64,000 nucleotides of DNA from Botryosphaeria dothidea. Taxonomy: Eukaryota > Ascomycota > Dothideomycetes > Botryosphaeriales > Botryosphaeriaceae. Position numbers and translations under genes: made by a program. Below are positions 1 to 9,718 of this stretch, in pieces. The stretch's first letter is position 1. Every line of letters begins with the position of its first letter. The DNA lies in NCBI GenBank assembly GCA_011503125.2, contig WWBZ02000040.1, positions 868,001 to 932,000 on the forward strand. The letters run 5' to 3'. The notes below the pieces were generated by a model. The model saw only the letters and a list, made by a program, of their open reading frames with translations. It did not search any database and was not told the origin of the DNA.

Positions 1-273
1 GATGGAGAGTTCGTTTGGTCCGATTCGAATTATTGACCCTTGAACCTATCAGCTCCAATCGGCGGCCAGCGGCTGTTTGCACCGAAAATTACCATATTTG
101 CGATGCAGCTCGTATTCAGCCGACTCCATGCGACGTCCAATGAGGACATGGTAAACTTGCCACAAGTTTGTGAATGACGCCAGAAAGGGACCGGGATACT
201 TTGACAAGGGATGAAGGAAACGATAGTAAAATATGCAAGATAAAAGACAGATGATAATCGCCTGAAAGAGCAT
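1..273 (-). CDS. Cytochrome P450, N-terminal part (cut by window edge)
   Basis: Start of a microsomal P450 monooxygenase read leftwards off the window. Exon 1 (273-93) opens with a hydrophobic N-terminal anchor (about residues 2-19) followed by a Pro-rich hinge and the KYPGPFLA motif typical of fungal P450s. A GT-AG intron (92-39) joins to exon 2 (38-1), giving KYGSIIRIGPNELS, the conserved segment just after the anchor region of fungal CYPs. The haem-binding Cys, the I-helix and the ExxR motif would lie outside the window, so the CYP family cannot be assigned. It is divergent from the SDR at 803 and shares a 529 bp upstream region with it, which suggests co-regulation. Family assignment is firm; substrate unknown. 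Confidence 0.85.
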
Positions 274-802
274 TTTGGAAAGTGATCAGAGTTTGATGGA
301 AGTATAATGAGGATAGAGTTGTAGGAACCTTGACTGCAGTCGAAGCATATTTATAGGGAGCAGTAGTTGTGGAATTCGGTAGTTACACGCGGAGTACTTT
401 GGACGTAGACGCGCGCAATCGATCACCATCGTAAATGGTTGTGTGGAGGCCTTGACGATCTCGGGACAAACCCACTCTCGGGGCAAATCCACACGGAGGC
501 TCAGACCCCCCCCCCCCAAATGGCCGGAAGAATCCCACAACATCAACAGGAGCCTACATTTTCAGGTGGACCCTGCACGCTTTGGAAGACAGCCAGAACT
601 CGATGTTCCGGAGCACGTACAAAGTCACGGTCTATTCAATCTCGCCGTCGGACTCGGACCTCAGCGCTACCGAGACGAATGACAAATGGAAAGGCAGGAG
701 AACCAAAGAAGTGGTATAAGTAGCTCGCTGCAGCGATGTAGAACGCAATCAGATCATATAAAAACCTCATTTACTTTACGACTGACACTCGCATCCTACA
801 TC
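274..802. other. Divergent promoter region between P450 and SDR
   Basis: A 529 bp stretch without a convincing gene. It contains a run of 10 C near 507 and several isolated CGG triplets, but no CGG-N10-CCG site was found. It should hold the promoters of both flanking genes. Short overlapping ORFs here lack codon bias and family motifs. Confidence 0.5.
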
Positions 803-1762
803 ATGGAATTGCAGCCGTTGACCGAGACGGTTCATCGTACGAGATATACCGCGATTGATCCATCAAACCCGGCCAATTCTGCAGCAGGGAAAGTTGTCGC
901 AATCAGTGGCGGTGCAAGCGGCATTGGCCTTGCTATTGCACATGGATTTTGCATAGCCGGAGCGTCTGTCGTTATTTTATTTGCGCGGCGCCAGGCTGCG
1001 TTAGATGAAGCGTCGGAAAAGCTACGCAAAGAGCATGGAACTGAGGTGTGGACATACAGTCTGGATATCCGAGATGGCACGGCGACCACCTCGACGTTCG
1101 CGGCCATCCGCAAGAGACTGGATGCAGACGGTCAGACAGACGACATGGATATACTGGTAACCTGCGCTGCGGTACTGGACCAAGGAGAGAACGCTGTAGA
1201 TTTCGACACGGAGACCATCAAAAACAGCTTCGAAACGAACGTCTTTGGCAATCTCAACCTCGTGCGCGCCTTTCTCGAGCCGGAGACGGCGTCCATCCCG
1301 AAGGCTCTTGTTCATGGCATCGAGCTTGGAAGCCGGAAAAACATCGAGGGCGCCCAAGTGCCCGGCCGAAAGAAGGTCATCCTGGATGTTTCAACCGCCG
1401 CGGTCCACATGAAGGTCCCTGGATCCTCTCTGTACAGCACGTCCAAGCTCGGCTTCACGCACATGATGCGGCATCTGCAACTGGAGGTGGACCGACTCCC
1501 CGGACGCCCGATCCGTATCACCAGCTTCCACCCAGGCGCGATCTTGTCGCCGGGAACAAGAGGGATGGGCTGGAGCGAGGACTCGTATCCATGGGACGAC
1601 GAAAGCTTGCCCCAGGGATTCGCGGTCTGGCTCGCAAGCCCGGCCGCCGACTTCTTGAGAGGCAGGTTTGGGTGGTCATGCTGGGATGTGGAGCAGTTGG
1701 TTGCGATGAGGGGAAGATTCGAGCAGGACGCCGACTTTTGCACGTCTACATTGAAGCTGTGA
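803..1762 (+). CDS. Short-chain dehydrogenase/reductase
   Basis: NAD(P)-dependent SDR of 319 residues, intronless. The cofactor-binding glycine motif reads SGGASGIG (residues 35-42). The catalytic Tyr and Lys are in YSTSK (Y211, K215), preceded by the catalytic Ser region VSTAA. The usual NAG motif after the fourth beta strand is replaced by TCAA, a minor deviation. The frame is open from 686, but the ATG at 803 is chosen because it gives a normal N-terminus ahead of the Rossmann fold and lies after a probable promoter segment. A role as a ketoreductase or alcohol dehydrogenase acting with the neighbouring P450 and glycosyltransferase is inference from position only. Confidence 0.85.
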   Translation: MELQPLTETVHRTRYTAIDPSNPANSAAGKVVAISGGASGIGLAIAHGFCIAGASVVILFARRQAALDEASEKLRKEHGTEVWTYSLDIRDGTATTSTFAAIRKRLDADGQTDDMDILVTCAAVLDQGENAVDFDTETIKNSFETNVFGNLNLVRAFLEPETASIPKALVHGIELGSRKNIEGAQVPGRKKVILDVSTAAVHMKVPGSSLYSTSKLGFTHMMRHLQLEVDRLPGRPIRITSFHPGAILSPGTRGMGWSEDSYPWDDESLPQGFAVWLASPAADFLRGRFGWSCWDVEQLVAMRGRFEQDADFCTSTLKL

Positions 1763-2286
1763 AACACTCCAGTTCCCGGCTTTAGCAAGGACGAGAGCGC
1801 TCGAGGGCGGTCTGAGAGATGGACTGAAGACTTACGACGCGGGGAGAAACACCATTTCATGGGCGGATGTGGCTGAATTCGTCCGCCGTTCACAGTGACT
1901 GGAGGACTCCGGGTAGGTCAGGGGCAGGCTTGGCTCTGATCGACAGTGTATGTACCATGTACTACAACGGATGCCAATTTCTCCAATGCATCTCAAATGG
2001 GATCTTCACGAACTTAGGGTTCCGCAGGGCTTGCACAGGACGGGCTGGGGGCACCGTGCGCTTGGCGCTGATTGGTTGGGGGCACGTAGAAGCGTCGTCA
2101 ACAGCTGCTCGGCGCGTCATCAAAGCAGTGGTTAAATGGCGGCCAGCGCGACCCACGATCTTCGACGCCCGACGCCGACCCGGAGGTGTTGCCAAGAGAG
2201 CTGCTGATGATACCGGTAGCGCACTTGCCTCCTTTCCTGCAACACGTTGAAGCTGCCATCCTCAACTCCACCGCTGTCGCCTCCCC
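1763..2286. other. Intergenic region upstream of glycosyltransferase
   Basis: 524 bp between two same-strand genes. It should contain the SDR 3' UTR and the glycosyltransferase promoter. Nothing specific was recognised; short ORFs on both strands look like noise. Confidence 0.4.
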
Positions 2287-3654
2287 ATGGCGCCCTCCCG
2301 ATCCGACGACAGGCCCGTCCTGCTGCTCACCGCGTCGCCGTTTGTCGGCCATGTCACGCCCATGCGCACCATCGCCGCCAGCCTCGTGCACGCCGGCTAC
2401 CCCGTCTACCTGCTCACCGGCGCCAATTTCGAGGAGAGCGTGAAGGCGGCGGGCGCGACCTTCCTGCCGCTGCCGCCGGCCGCCGACGTCGACGACGCGC
2501 AGCTGGACGCGCAGCGGCTGGGCATCCAATGGAAGCCGGACGTGCTGGACCAGATGGCCGAGTACTTTGAGAAATGCACCATCGGCGCGCACATGGACCC
2601 GCAAATCGACGCGCTGCAGGCCGCCATCGCCCAGGTCCGCGCCGCCCACCCCGCCCGCCCGCTCATCGCCCTGAACGACGTCTGGTTCTTCGGCTCGGTG
2701 GCCGTCATGGCAGGCGCCCCGGGTGCCCGGCCCGACGCGTGGATCGGCATCGGTGTCGTCCCCATCGGCCTCTCCAGCAAGGACTGCGCGCCCTGGGGCC
2801 CCGGAGAGCTGCCTGACCCTTCGCCGCAAGGCCACGCGCGCGACGAGGCCATTCTGGAGCGCTCGCGCGCTGCCTTCGCCGGCGCCCAGACGCGCTACGA
2901 GCAGATCCTCACCCGCCGCGGCGCCAGGCGCGTGTCCTGGTTCTGGGACGAGGCCTACCTGCTGCCCGAACGCTTCATCCAGCTGTCGCTGCCGAGCCTG
3001 GAGTGGCCGCGAACCGACGCGCCCGACACCATCCGCTTCTCCGGCGGCCTGCCCAGGACGGCGGAAAAGACTGCTGAAAACACGACGCCCGCGGCGGCCG
3101 ACCGGCCCTCGTGGTGGGCCGACCTCGCGCGCCACCGCCAGAACCGCGGCCGCGTCGTCGCCGTCAGCCAGGGCACGCTCGACGTCGATCTGCAGCAGCT
3201 GGTGCTCCCGACCATCGAGGCGCTGGCCGACGACGTGGACGTGCTCCTCGTGGTCGCGCTGGGGAAGAAGGACAGGACGCTCCCGCCGGGCACGCGCATC
3301 CCGCACAACGTCCGCGTCGAGGGCTGGATCCCGTACGACGCGCTGCTGCCCGAGGTCGATGCTTTCATCACGAATGGAGGGTACGGGAGTCTCCAGCACG
3401 CCGTCACGCACGGCGTGCCCCTCGTCATTGCGGGCGGCAGCATGGACAAGGCAGAGGTCGCTGCTAGAGCCGAGTGGGCGGGCTTGGGCGTGAACCTCAG
3501 GACCGCCACTCCTGGCCCAGACCTGATCAAGGATGCCGTGGACGAGGTCTTGGAGGATGAAAACTACACCAAAATTGCGAAGCAGCTCCAGCAAGACAGC
3601 GAGAGCGCAGATCCCCTGGCTGTCATTGTCGAGACGATAGAAAAGTTGGCGTAA
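2287..3654 (+). CDS. GT1-family (UGT/MGT-like) glycosyltransferase
   Basis: 455-residue intronless glycosyltransferase with the two-domain GT-B layout. The N-terminal acceptor domain begins VLLLTASPFVGHVTPMRTIA, the G-H-xxP loop typical of macrolide/sterol-type UGTs. The C-terminal nucleotide-sugar domain contains VEGWIPYDALLPEVDAFI, then NGGYGSLQHAVTHGVP and a GGSMDKAEVA segment, matching the fungal MGT-like version of the donor-binding motif (NGGYG replacing HGG). The predicted reaction is transfer of a sugar from a UDP-sugar to a small hydrophobic acceptor. The coding region is strongly GC-rich. Its neighbours (P450, SDR, O-methyltransferase remnant, hydrolase) suggest a tailoring or detoxification role. 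Acceptor unknown. Confidence 0.88.
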   Translation: MAPSRSDDRPVLLLTASPFVGHVTPMRTIAASLVHAGYPVYLLTGANFEESVKAAGATFLPLPPAADVDDAQLDAQRLGIQWKPDVLDQMAEYFEKCTIGAHMDPQIDALQAAIAQVRAAHPARPLIALNDVWFFGSVAVMAGAPGARPDAWIGIGVVPIGLSSKDCAPWGPGELPDPSPQGHARDEAILERSRAAFAGAQTRYEQILTRRGARRVSWFWDEAYLLPERFIQLSLPSLEWPRTDAPDTIRFSGGLPRTAEKTAENTTPAAADRPSWWADLARHRQNRGRVVAVSQGTLDVDLQQLVLPTIEALADDVDVLLVVALGKKDRTLPPGTRIPHNVRVEGWIPYDALLPEVDAFITNGGYGSLQHAVTHGVPLVIAGGSMDKAEVAARAEWAGLGVNLRTATPGPDLIKDAVDEVLEDENYTKIAKQLQQDSESADPLAVIVETIEKLA

Positions 3655-4027
3655 CATCAGAACCGGGCATTTCTAGAGCCTTGGCCAGTCATTATCTGGT
3701 ACTTTGTACTTTAAGCGATATACTCTGCGGATTTCTCAATTCGAAATGTTCTTATTGGGTCGGAGAGAAAGGAGAACTGCGAAAGGACGCTGATGAGGAA
3801 TCGTCTCCGAGCATCCGCGACTGCTGCAGCGGATCCGAAGATTGCGGGACGATGCCGGTCCTCAAGTCCTGAGGACTGACGTCAAAGGACGGCCTTGTCG
3901 GAATATGAAAAAGTGCGAGTAGTCCGTTACCGTGCGGAAGCTTCGTCTACTCAGATGCTTATTTAAACCGGATCTGCTCTTGACCAATGCCCGAGTGCAA
4001 GTGTTCCATATCTCGATGATCTCGACC
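3655..4027. other. Intergenic region upstream of O-methyltransferase remnant
   Basis: 373 bp with no convincing gene. Presumed 3' end of the glycosyltransferase transcript and promoter of the next gene. No CGG-N10-CCG site was found. Confidence 0.4.
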
Positions 4028-5045
4028 ATGCCGCTCGAAGCTTTAGCAGAAACCGTCACCGCCCACTCCAAAGAGCTGGACGAGCGCGGTGTGGTCGATC
4101 CCGCATCCCCAGTGGGATTCCGCAACCTCTCACCAGACGACCTCGCATGCCGCTCTCGTCTCCTCACCGCCATCGAGGAGCTGCGCCGACTAGCGCTCGG
4201 GCCGGCAGAGACTCTGCACGAACTGATGGGCATCGCTGTACGTCCTCCGCGCACCTCCTCCACCAAGCTAACCCCACCCAGACCTGCGACATCGCCTGCC
4301 TCGAGGCCCTCGCCCGCTACGACATCCCCTCCCACGTGCTCCTGGGCGGCACGATCCCAATCCACTCCCGCGCCTCGCACGTCCCGCACCTCGCCGAAGC
4401 CACGCTCGCGCGCCTGCTCCGCAACTGCATCGTCATCGGCGCCTTCGCCGAGCCCGCGACGGTGGTGGACGTGGGCGGCGGGCGGGGCCAGGCGAGCATG
4501 TGCGTCGCGGACGGGACGACGGAGCGCGTGCGGTTCGTGGTGCAGGACCTGCCGGCGACGGCGGCGCTGGGCAGGCAGATGCTGCCGGAGCGGTACGCGG
4601 GGCGGCTCGAGTTCGTGGCGCATGACTTCTTCGAGGAGCAGCCGGCGCGGGAGGGGGCAGGACGGTGTTCTTGTTGCGGAGGATCCTGCATGGCTGGCCG
4701 GATGAGCATTGCCTGCGGATCCTGCGGAATATCGTCCCGGCGCTCGGTGAGGGTGACATGGTTGTCGTGTGCGAGTATCTGATGCCGGAGAGGGCCGAGG
4801 CGGGATATGAACAAAGCGCTGCCAGGTATGTGCCTTTTTATCGGCCTGCGAACGGCGCGCTGGAGGGAAGATGCCGATTTTGCAGATTTTCCGACATTCT
4901 CATGCTTCAGAACCATAACGCCGGCGAAAGAACAGAGAGTGAGTGGAGAGAGCTGTTTGTACAGGCTGACTCTAGGTTTGTTGTCGAGTTTGAGCATTGG
5001 AAGAGCACTCTCGATGGGCTCGTCAAGGCCACGTGGAAGCCATAG
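4028..5045 (+). pseudogene. Decayed SAM-dependent O-methyltransferase (sterigmatocystin OMT type)
   Basis: Recognisable pieces of a fungal plant-type O-methyltransferase: exon 1 4028-4237 (alternative ATG at 4016), intron 4238-4281, exon 2 from 4282 with SAM motif VVDVGGGRGQAS, the catalytic region LRRILHGWPDEHC and the ERTESEW motif, then intron 4826-4885 and stop at 5043-5045. Two lesions are visible. First, the reading frame changes inside the G run at 4653-4657, between HDFFEE and FLLRRIL, as expected from loss of one G. Second, only about 128 residues precede the SAM motif, compared with about 230 in the intact paralogue at 23064; roughly 100 residues of the substrate/dimer domain are absent, with no DNA left for them. 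A single-base assembly error could explain the first lesion but not the second. Confidence 0.75.
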
Positions 5046-5540
5046 CATCTGGCGTATTGGCTCCTATTTTGAGATTGAGATGATGTTGTACCGTCTCTAA
5101 CTTTCAACTCAGCGCTTTGCAGGCCAAGCGCTGTTATGCTTGCTGCTTGGTTGCATCAAACTCAGCAGTCCCAATGCCTTCAACATGTAAACGTATGCCA
5201 CGTTGGTTTCGACCGTGGAATTGTGGACTGTACAGCAGCCGTTCTCCAGTCCTCGCCTCGTGCAACAGAGAAAGCCCTTGGAAGATTTGTTCAAAGCTAG
5301 CTGCCGAGAGCCGCTAAAATACGATCTACAAAATACATCAGCTAATGCGGAAACGGAAGTACAGCTCCGGCTATAAGATTGTCCAGGATGGCTGCGTCTT
5401 GCTGTATCTCGCGTGCAAAGAGGCAAGAAAGGTATACACACGTGATCGCTCCCACTGTACCCCGCCCACCCCACCACCTCTGCAGGTGTATACGTTGCAA
5501 GGACCACTCTTGTCCGCCATCCACACCACCGCCGTCAACA
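5046..5540. other. Promoter region of alpha/beta hydrolase
   Basis: 495 bp without a gene. It holds a CGG-N10-CCG element at 5354-5369, followed directly by a TATA-like CTATAAG at 5371-5377, then a pyrimidine-rich leader up to the ATG at 5541. Confidence 0.5.
5354..5369. promoter_or_regulatory. CGG-N10-CCG site (Zn2Cys6-type), hydrolase promoter
   Basis: Inverted CGG half-sites separated by 10 bp (CGGAAGTACAGCTCCG), about 172 bp upstream of the hydrolase ATG and next to a TATA-like element. It matches the spacing of sites around the regulator gene at 19798 but not the tighter inner consensus. Confidence 0.4.
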
Positions 5541-6353
5541 ATGCCACTCTTGGGCATCTCCGGGGCCAGCCTCGAATACACCACCACCGGCTCCGGCCCG
5601 CACATCATCCTCGTGCCTGGAGCTCCGGGCAGCCAGAGCGTGTTCCGCTTCCTCGTCCCGCTGCTCGCGCGCACCCGCACCGTGACGACGTACTCGCGCC
5701 GCGGGCTCTCGGGCAGCCAGCTGCGCGGCGCGCAGGACTACCCGCGGCGCCTCGATGCCGACGCGGACGACCTAGCGGCGCTAGTGCGGCACGTCGCGGA
5801 CGGCAACGCCTACGTCTTCGGGTCCAGCAGCGGCGCCATCGTCGCGCTGCGCTTCCTGGAACGCCATCCTGACTTGCCCCTGAAGACGTGCGTCGCCCAC
5901 GAGCCCCCGAGCATCATGGTGCTGCCGGCCGAGGTGCTGCCCGAGAGGGAGGGGATGCATCGCGCGCTGTACGCGCTGTATCGCGAGAAGGGCGCGCCGC
6001 ATGCGCTCGAGACGTTTGCGTCGTTTTTCGACGACGAGAAGTACCGGGCGGGGATGGGCTTGCTGATGGATCCGGCGGCGAGCGCGGATATGCGGGCGGA
6101 TGTGACGTACTGGCTGGAGCGGGAGTGTCCGTATGTTTTTGAGAAGGTCGATCTGGAGGCGCTGGGGAAGGCGGGAGATAGGCTGGTGCTCTCGGTGGGG
6201 GAGAGGAGTAAAGATGGGGTCATGGGCCAGCCGACGTTCGCGTTGATGGAGCGGCTGGGGATGAGTGAGGAGAGGTTGCTTGTTGTGCCGGGAGGGCATA
6301 TCAGTTATATTACCGATGCTGAAGAGCTCGCCGCAACGCTTTCCCGTTTGTGA
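5541..6353 (+). CDS. Alpha/beta hydrolase fold protein
   Basis: 270-residue intronless serine hydrolase. The oxyanion region is VPGAPGS (residues 25-31), the nucleophile elbow is GSSSG with Ser96, and the C-terminal catalytic His is in GGHISY (His253). The fold begins directly at the N-terminus with no signal peptide, so a cytoplasmic enzyme is expected. The ATG at 5541 is preferred over the open frame from 5379 because family homology begins there. Substrate unknown; esters, lactones or epoxide-like compounds are all possible. The promoter contains a CGG-N10-CCG site, which may place it with the co-regulated genes further right. Confidence 0.85.
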   Translation: MPLLGISGASLEYTTTGSGPHIILVPGAPGSQSVFRFLVPLLARTRTVTTYSRRGLSGSQLRGAQDYPRRLDADADDLAALVRHVADGNAYVFGSSSGAIVALRFLERHPDLPLKTCVAHEPPSIMVLPAEVLPEREGMHRALYALYREKGAPHALETFASFFDDEKYRAGMGLLMDPAASADMRADVTYWLERECPYVFEKVDLEALGKAGDRLVLSVGERSKDGVMGQPTFALMERLGMSEERLLVVPGGHISYITDAEELAATLSRL

Positions 6354-6504
6354 ATGGATGGAATCCAAAAGCAGATGGCCATTGGTTTAGAACGAATCGA
6401 ATGTCTAAGCGTGTACATCATCGTGTATCGTGGCAGGGATTCTTCAATCGTCAACCAGGTAGCTACATGCTGCTTCAATGACATCCATCAGAGATCCTCC
6501 AATT

Positions 6505-9261
6505 TCAAGAATACAGACGTCCCTCGATGGGAATATCAACTCGCTCATTCGAAAAGGCACAATGTCCCACCTTCACTCCATCATCCCTCTCTTCCTCCAC
6601 CTCAGGAATAACCCCCCACATGACAGGCAGAAGCGCCGACGTTCCCTTCGGCACATGGCAAGCCGCCGCAATAGCCACACTGCAACTCCCCGCCATCGGC
6701 ATGCCGGGCCTAAGCCTACGCGCGCCCAGCACGCCCACGAAGCCCACCAGCACGAGCGCGGCCACGACGGTGACGACGATGCCGAGCGGCGAGTAGCCGC
6801 ACGTCACGGCGCCGCTGCCCCAGCCGACGTCCTGAGGCACGCCGGTCGGATCCACGCCGTCGACCTTTGCGACGAAGATGCTCTGCGAGACGAGCCAGTG
6901 CAGGCCCGCCGCGCACGCCAGCAGCGGCACGCCCAGCCGGTACGGCAGCTGCAGGAAGTACGTGGAGCGCTGGGCGCCGCGCGGGTGCGAGACGCGCAGC
7001 GCGCGGCGGGCGTGCGCGTGGCGCGACCATTCGGCGGCGAGGGAGAGGCTGGTGACGAGGCCGTTGAGGAGGACGTAGAGGAGCGAGAGGAGCAGCTGCG
7101 GCAGGTTGGCGATCAGGACGGTCGCGACGATGGCGCCGTCGCCGGTCTGCGGGAGGGCCCAGCCGCGGATCAGCGTGAAGGGGCTCGCTTTGCCTAGGCC
7201 GAGGGCTACGAGGGACTTTGCGTCTCCGCGGTCGTATTGCGTCTTGAGGATGCGGATGGCGTAGCCGAGAAGGCCGAGGATGGTGATCAGCGCGATCGAG
7301 GTCCTGGATCGTGTTAGTCCGTGCTTGATCTTGTTCTGATGGGTGAGGCTTACAGGATCATGGCGGTGGCCCAGCGGGCTTTGCTCGCGGCGCTGCCTCG
7401 CCTTTTCTTTTCCATCTTGTAGGGTTTGGGCTCGACGGGGCCGTATGCGAACTGGACGTTTTTCGAAGATTGTTTGGAGGCATCTGCCCTTGTGAGAAGG
7501 CACATGCCCTTGGTGGTGATATCAGGCTGGCGAATGAAGGATTCCGCCGCATCGCCCACGGTGACGATGGGCCTGTCTCTGATTTTCCAGATAACCAGGG
7601 TGATGACTACGACTTTCTGTTTGCCTGTTAGCTGGGTATTCCTCCAGGAAACAGAGAGCATACCACGGCATTGAACACGATGACTACGATAAGAAGATTG
7701 ATCGCCACATTCAGTCTGCACTGATCTTCCACCACCTCGCTGATGCAGTATTCAACATCATATCCATTGACACTCCACCGTGAAGAGTCGTCCCTGACAC
7801 TCTGCCACGCTCCGTCACTGCAAATTGCTCCGGGTATGTTGTATTCAGGGTACGAGTCGTCCTGGGAGCATATCCAGCTGAACCAGACGTACCTGTACCC
7901 CGAAACCACAGGAGCCAGTGAGTTCGAGTAGCTGTCGATGGCGTACAAGGATGAATTTTCGCTGCAGGAAACTAATCCCATTGTCGGGGTACGGATCGGG
8001 TCCCCGGAGGAGTTGGCGCAGCTCTGATAGAATGTCTCCATAGAGGAGTTCACTTCTATGTTGTACGGAACGGTGCGTATCTCAGGATTGTCTCGCGGTG
8101 AGTTTGAGACAACCAGTACAAGGTTGCGTCGACTGGGAAGAATAGCCTGGGCATAGGCTCGGATGCAGTCCGAATTGTTCAACCGCTCAAAGTAGGACCC
8201 GTTATTTGAAACTCCGAGATTTCCTGCATCAGATTGGATGGCGGCCGGCTTGGTTTGGTAGTCCAAAGTCATCTCCCAAGTCTTGTTTGTGCCGTCAGGA
8301 AGGTGAAAGGTGAAATTGGCTCGGGCTTTTCCGTCGATATCGTACGAGTCGATGACGTCCGAAGGTGGATCTGGGAATACATCCAGCTCAAATGGGGCTC
8401 CCGAAGGAAACTCACTAGAAGCGTAGTAAATGTCGTAGCCGTTGTTATTGAGAGATACGAAGAATGTGGAGTTGTATCTGGACAAGAGTCAGCTTCGTTG
8501 AGCTTGTCAAAGGAGCAGGTGGGAGGTACAGAAGATGCAGAGGGATAGAAGAAAGGCCAAGCAACATCCAATACACCAAGTTTCCTTGCTTGATGAAGCG
8601 CAAATTCCTGAGGCTGGGCACGCCGATGTCGAGCCAAGTACCTTTCTGGTGAGCTCTATCGACGTCTTCTCGAGTGGGAGCCGAAAGACACTGCATACAG
8701 TAATTGCTAGCGCCGAGTAATAGAGTGCTAACAACGTTGATTACCAAGTGAATTGCAAGCCCTATGTGTTCAATATCATCGCAAGTCCCCTTGCGGATGA
8801 CGGAAATAGCTGAAGCATGGCCGTTTTCTCGACGAGCGATGGCAGCAGCAATGACTGTCACTATTATATTTCCCACCAGAGTACACAAGGACAAGGCTGC
8901 CCCTACTGTAGCTCCAAAACGCCATCCTTCTGGAAGCCGGTGACGTAGTGATCTCCACGGCTTTGTCAGGAATGTACTGTCCCTCGGCGTATCGGATTCC
9001 AAATCTGATCTTAGTAGGGTGCTCGTCGGTCTTTCCGGGGACGTTTCGTCGGCGTTTGTTGATTTCGAACGATTTCGCGATACGGGAGGGGAGTAGCGGT
9101 TGTCCAACCCATCGGAAGATCCCGCCGAGCTGGCTCGCGGCTGTTGCGCGCCAAACCCACTTTCGAGCGGCGCAAGCTCATACCTTGAAGTGAAGAAAAG
9201 ATCAGGAGGGTAAGACTGGATAGAAGTGTCAGGGCCCTTACCCCGATTTGTTTTGGCTCAT
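6505..9261 (-). CDS. DUF6536 family multi-spanning membrane protein
   Basis: Fungal-specific membrane protein of unknown function, about 849 residues. Exons: 9261-9242, 9183-8530, 8477-7664, 7616-7354, 7303-6505; introns 58, 52, 47 and 50 bp. The first coding exon is only 20 nt (MSQNKS) and its last codon is split by the intron. The DUF6536 core is clear: a transmembrane segment after GWRFGATVG, then GTCDDIEHIGLAIHLVINV, NYCMQCLSAPTREDVDRAH and GTWLDIGVPSLRNL. A long Asn-rich, probably extracellular loop with many N-x-S/T sequons follows, then further membrane helices and the GDAAESFI motif. A role in transport or sensing at the membrane is possible but unproven. It ends convergently with the alpha/beta hydrolase, 151 bp apart. 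Confidence 0.88.
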
Positions 9262-9718
9262 GCCGTCAAAGACAGACGGCGACTGTGTACCGCAGCGGGA
9301 GCTGAAAAATGTGTCGATGACTTCATGTGGTAAACTGCTGGAAGGGAATTGTCAAAACCCAAGAGTAGGCTACAGCCAAATTAAAGTCTCCCCGGGATCG
9401 ACGTGTCAGGTTTATTGCCAGGGAAAAAGACATGGGGGCCACTTCCCAACCGTGGGGGCCAATCCGTCACTGCCACATGATAGGCCGGCTCTATTGCAGG
9501 CCCCTGTCGTTGGACTCGCTTAATTGATCTTGCATGAGAAAGAAGGCTAGGCTGTGGACTAATTCTATTTTTGCTGCAGAACGATCCTCCTGGCGCTACG
9601 TCTGCCGTGCTTTTCCACGCAGCGATCAACGCACGGATGATAATTCTGCGCTAACGCTCCAAGAACTTTCAACGAGATGCCAATCGAGCCACTCAACACC
9701 AGTCCATCATCTCATTAA
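9262..9718. other. Intergenic region between DUF6536 gene and broken CCO gene
   Basis: 457 bp containing the upstream region of the DUF6536 gene, with a CGG-N10-CCG element at 9277, and the 3' end of the CCO pseudogene. No gene seen. Confidence 0.4.
9277..9292. promoter_or_regulatory. CGG-N10-CCG site next to DUF6536 start
   Basis: Inverted CGG half-sites with 10 bp spacing (CGGCGACTGTGTACCG), only about 16 bp from the predicted ATG at 9261. It does not share the inner A-N3-AT pattern of the central sites, so it may be a chance match or lie in the 5' UTR. Confidence 0.3.

Noticed and set aside
2098..3657. 519-codon minus-strand ORF opposite the glycosyltransferase
   Set aside because: Antisense shadow of a GC-rich gene; the plus frame has full GT1 motifs, while this frame is Arg/Gly/Ala/Val low-information sequence.
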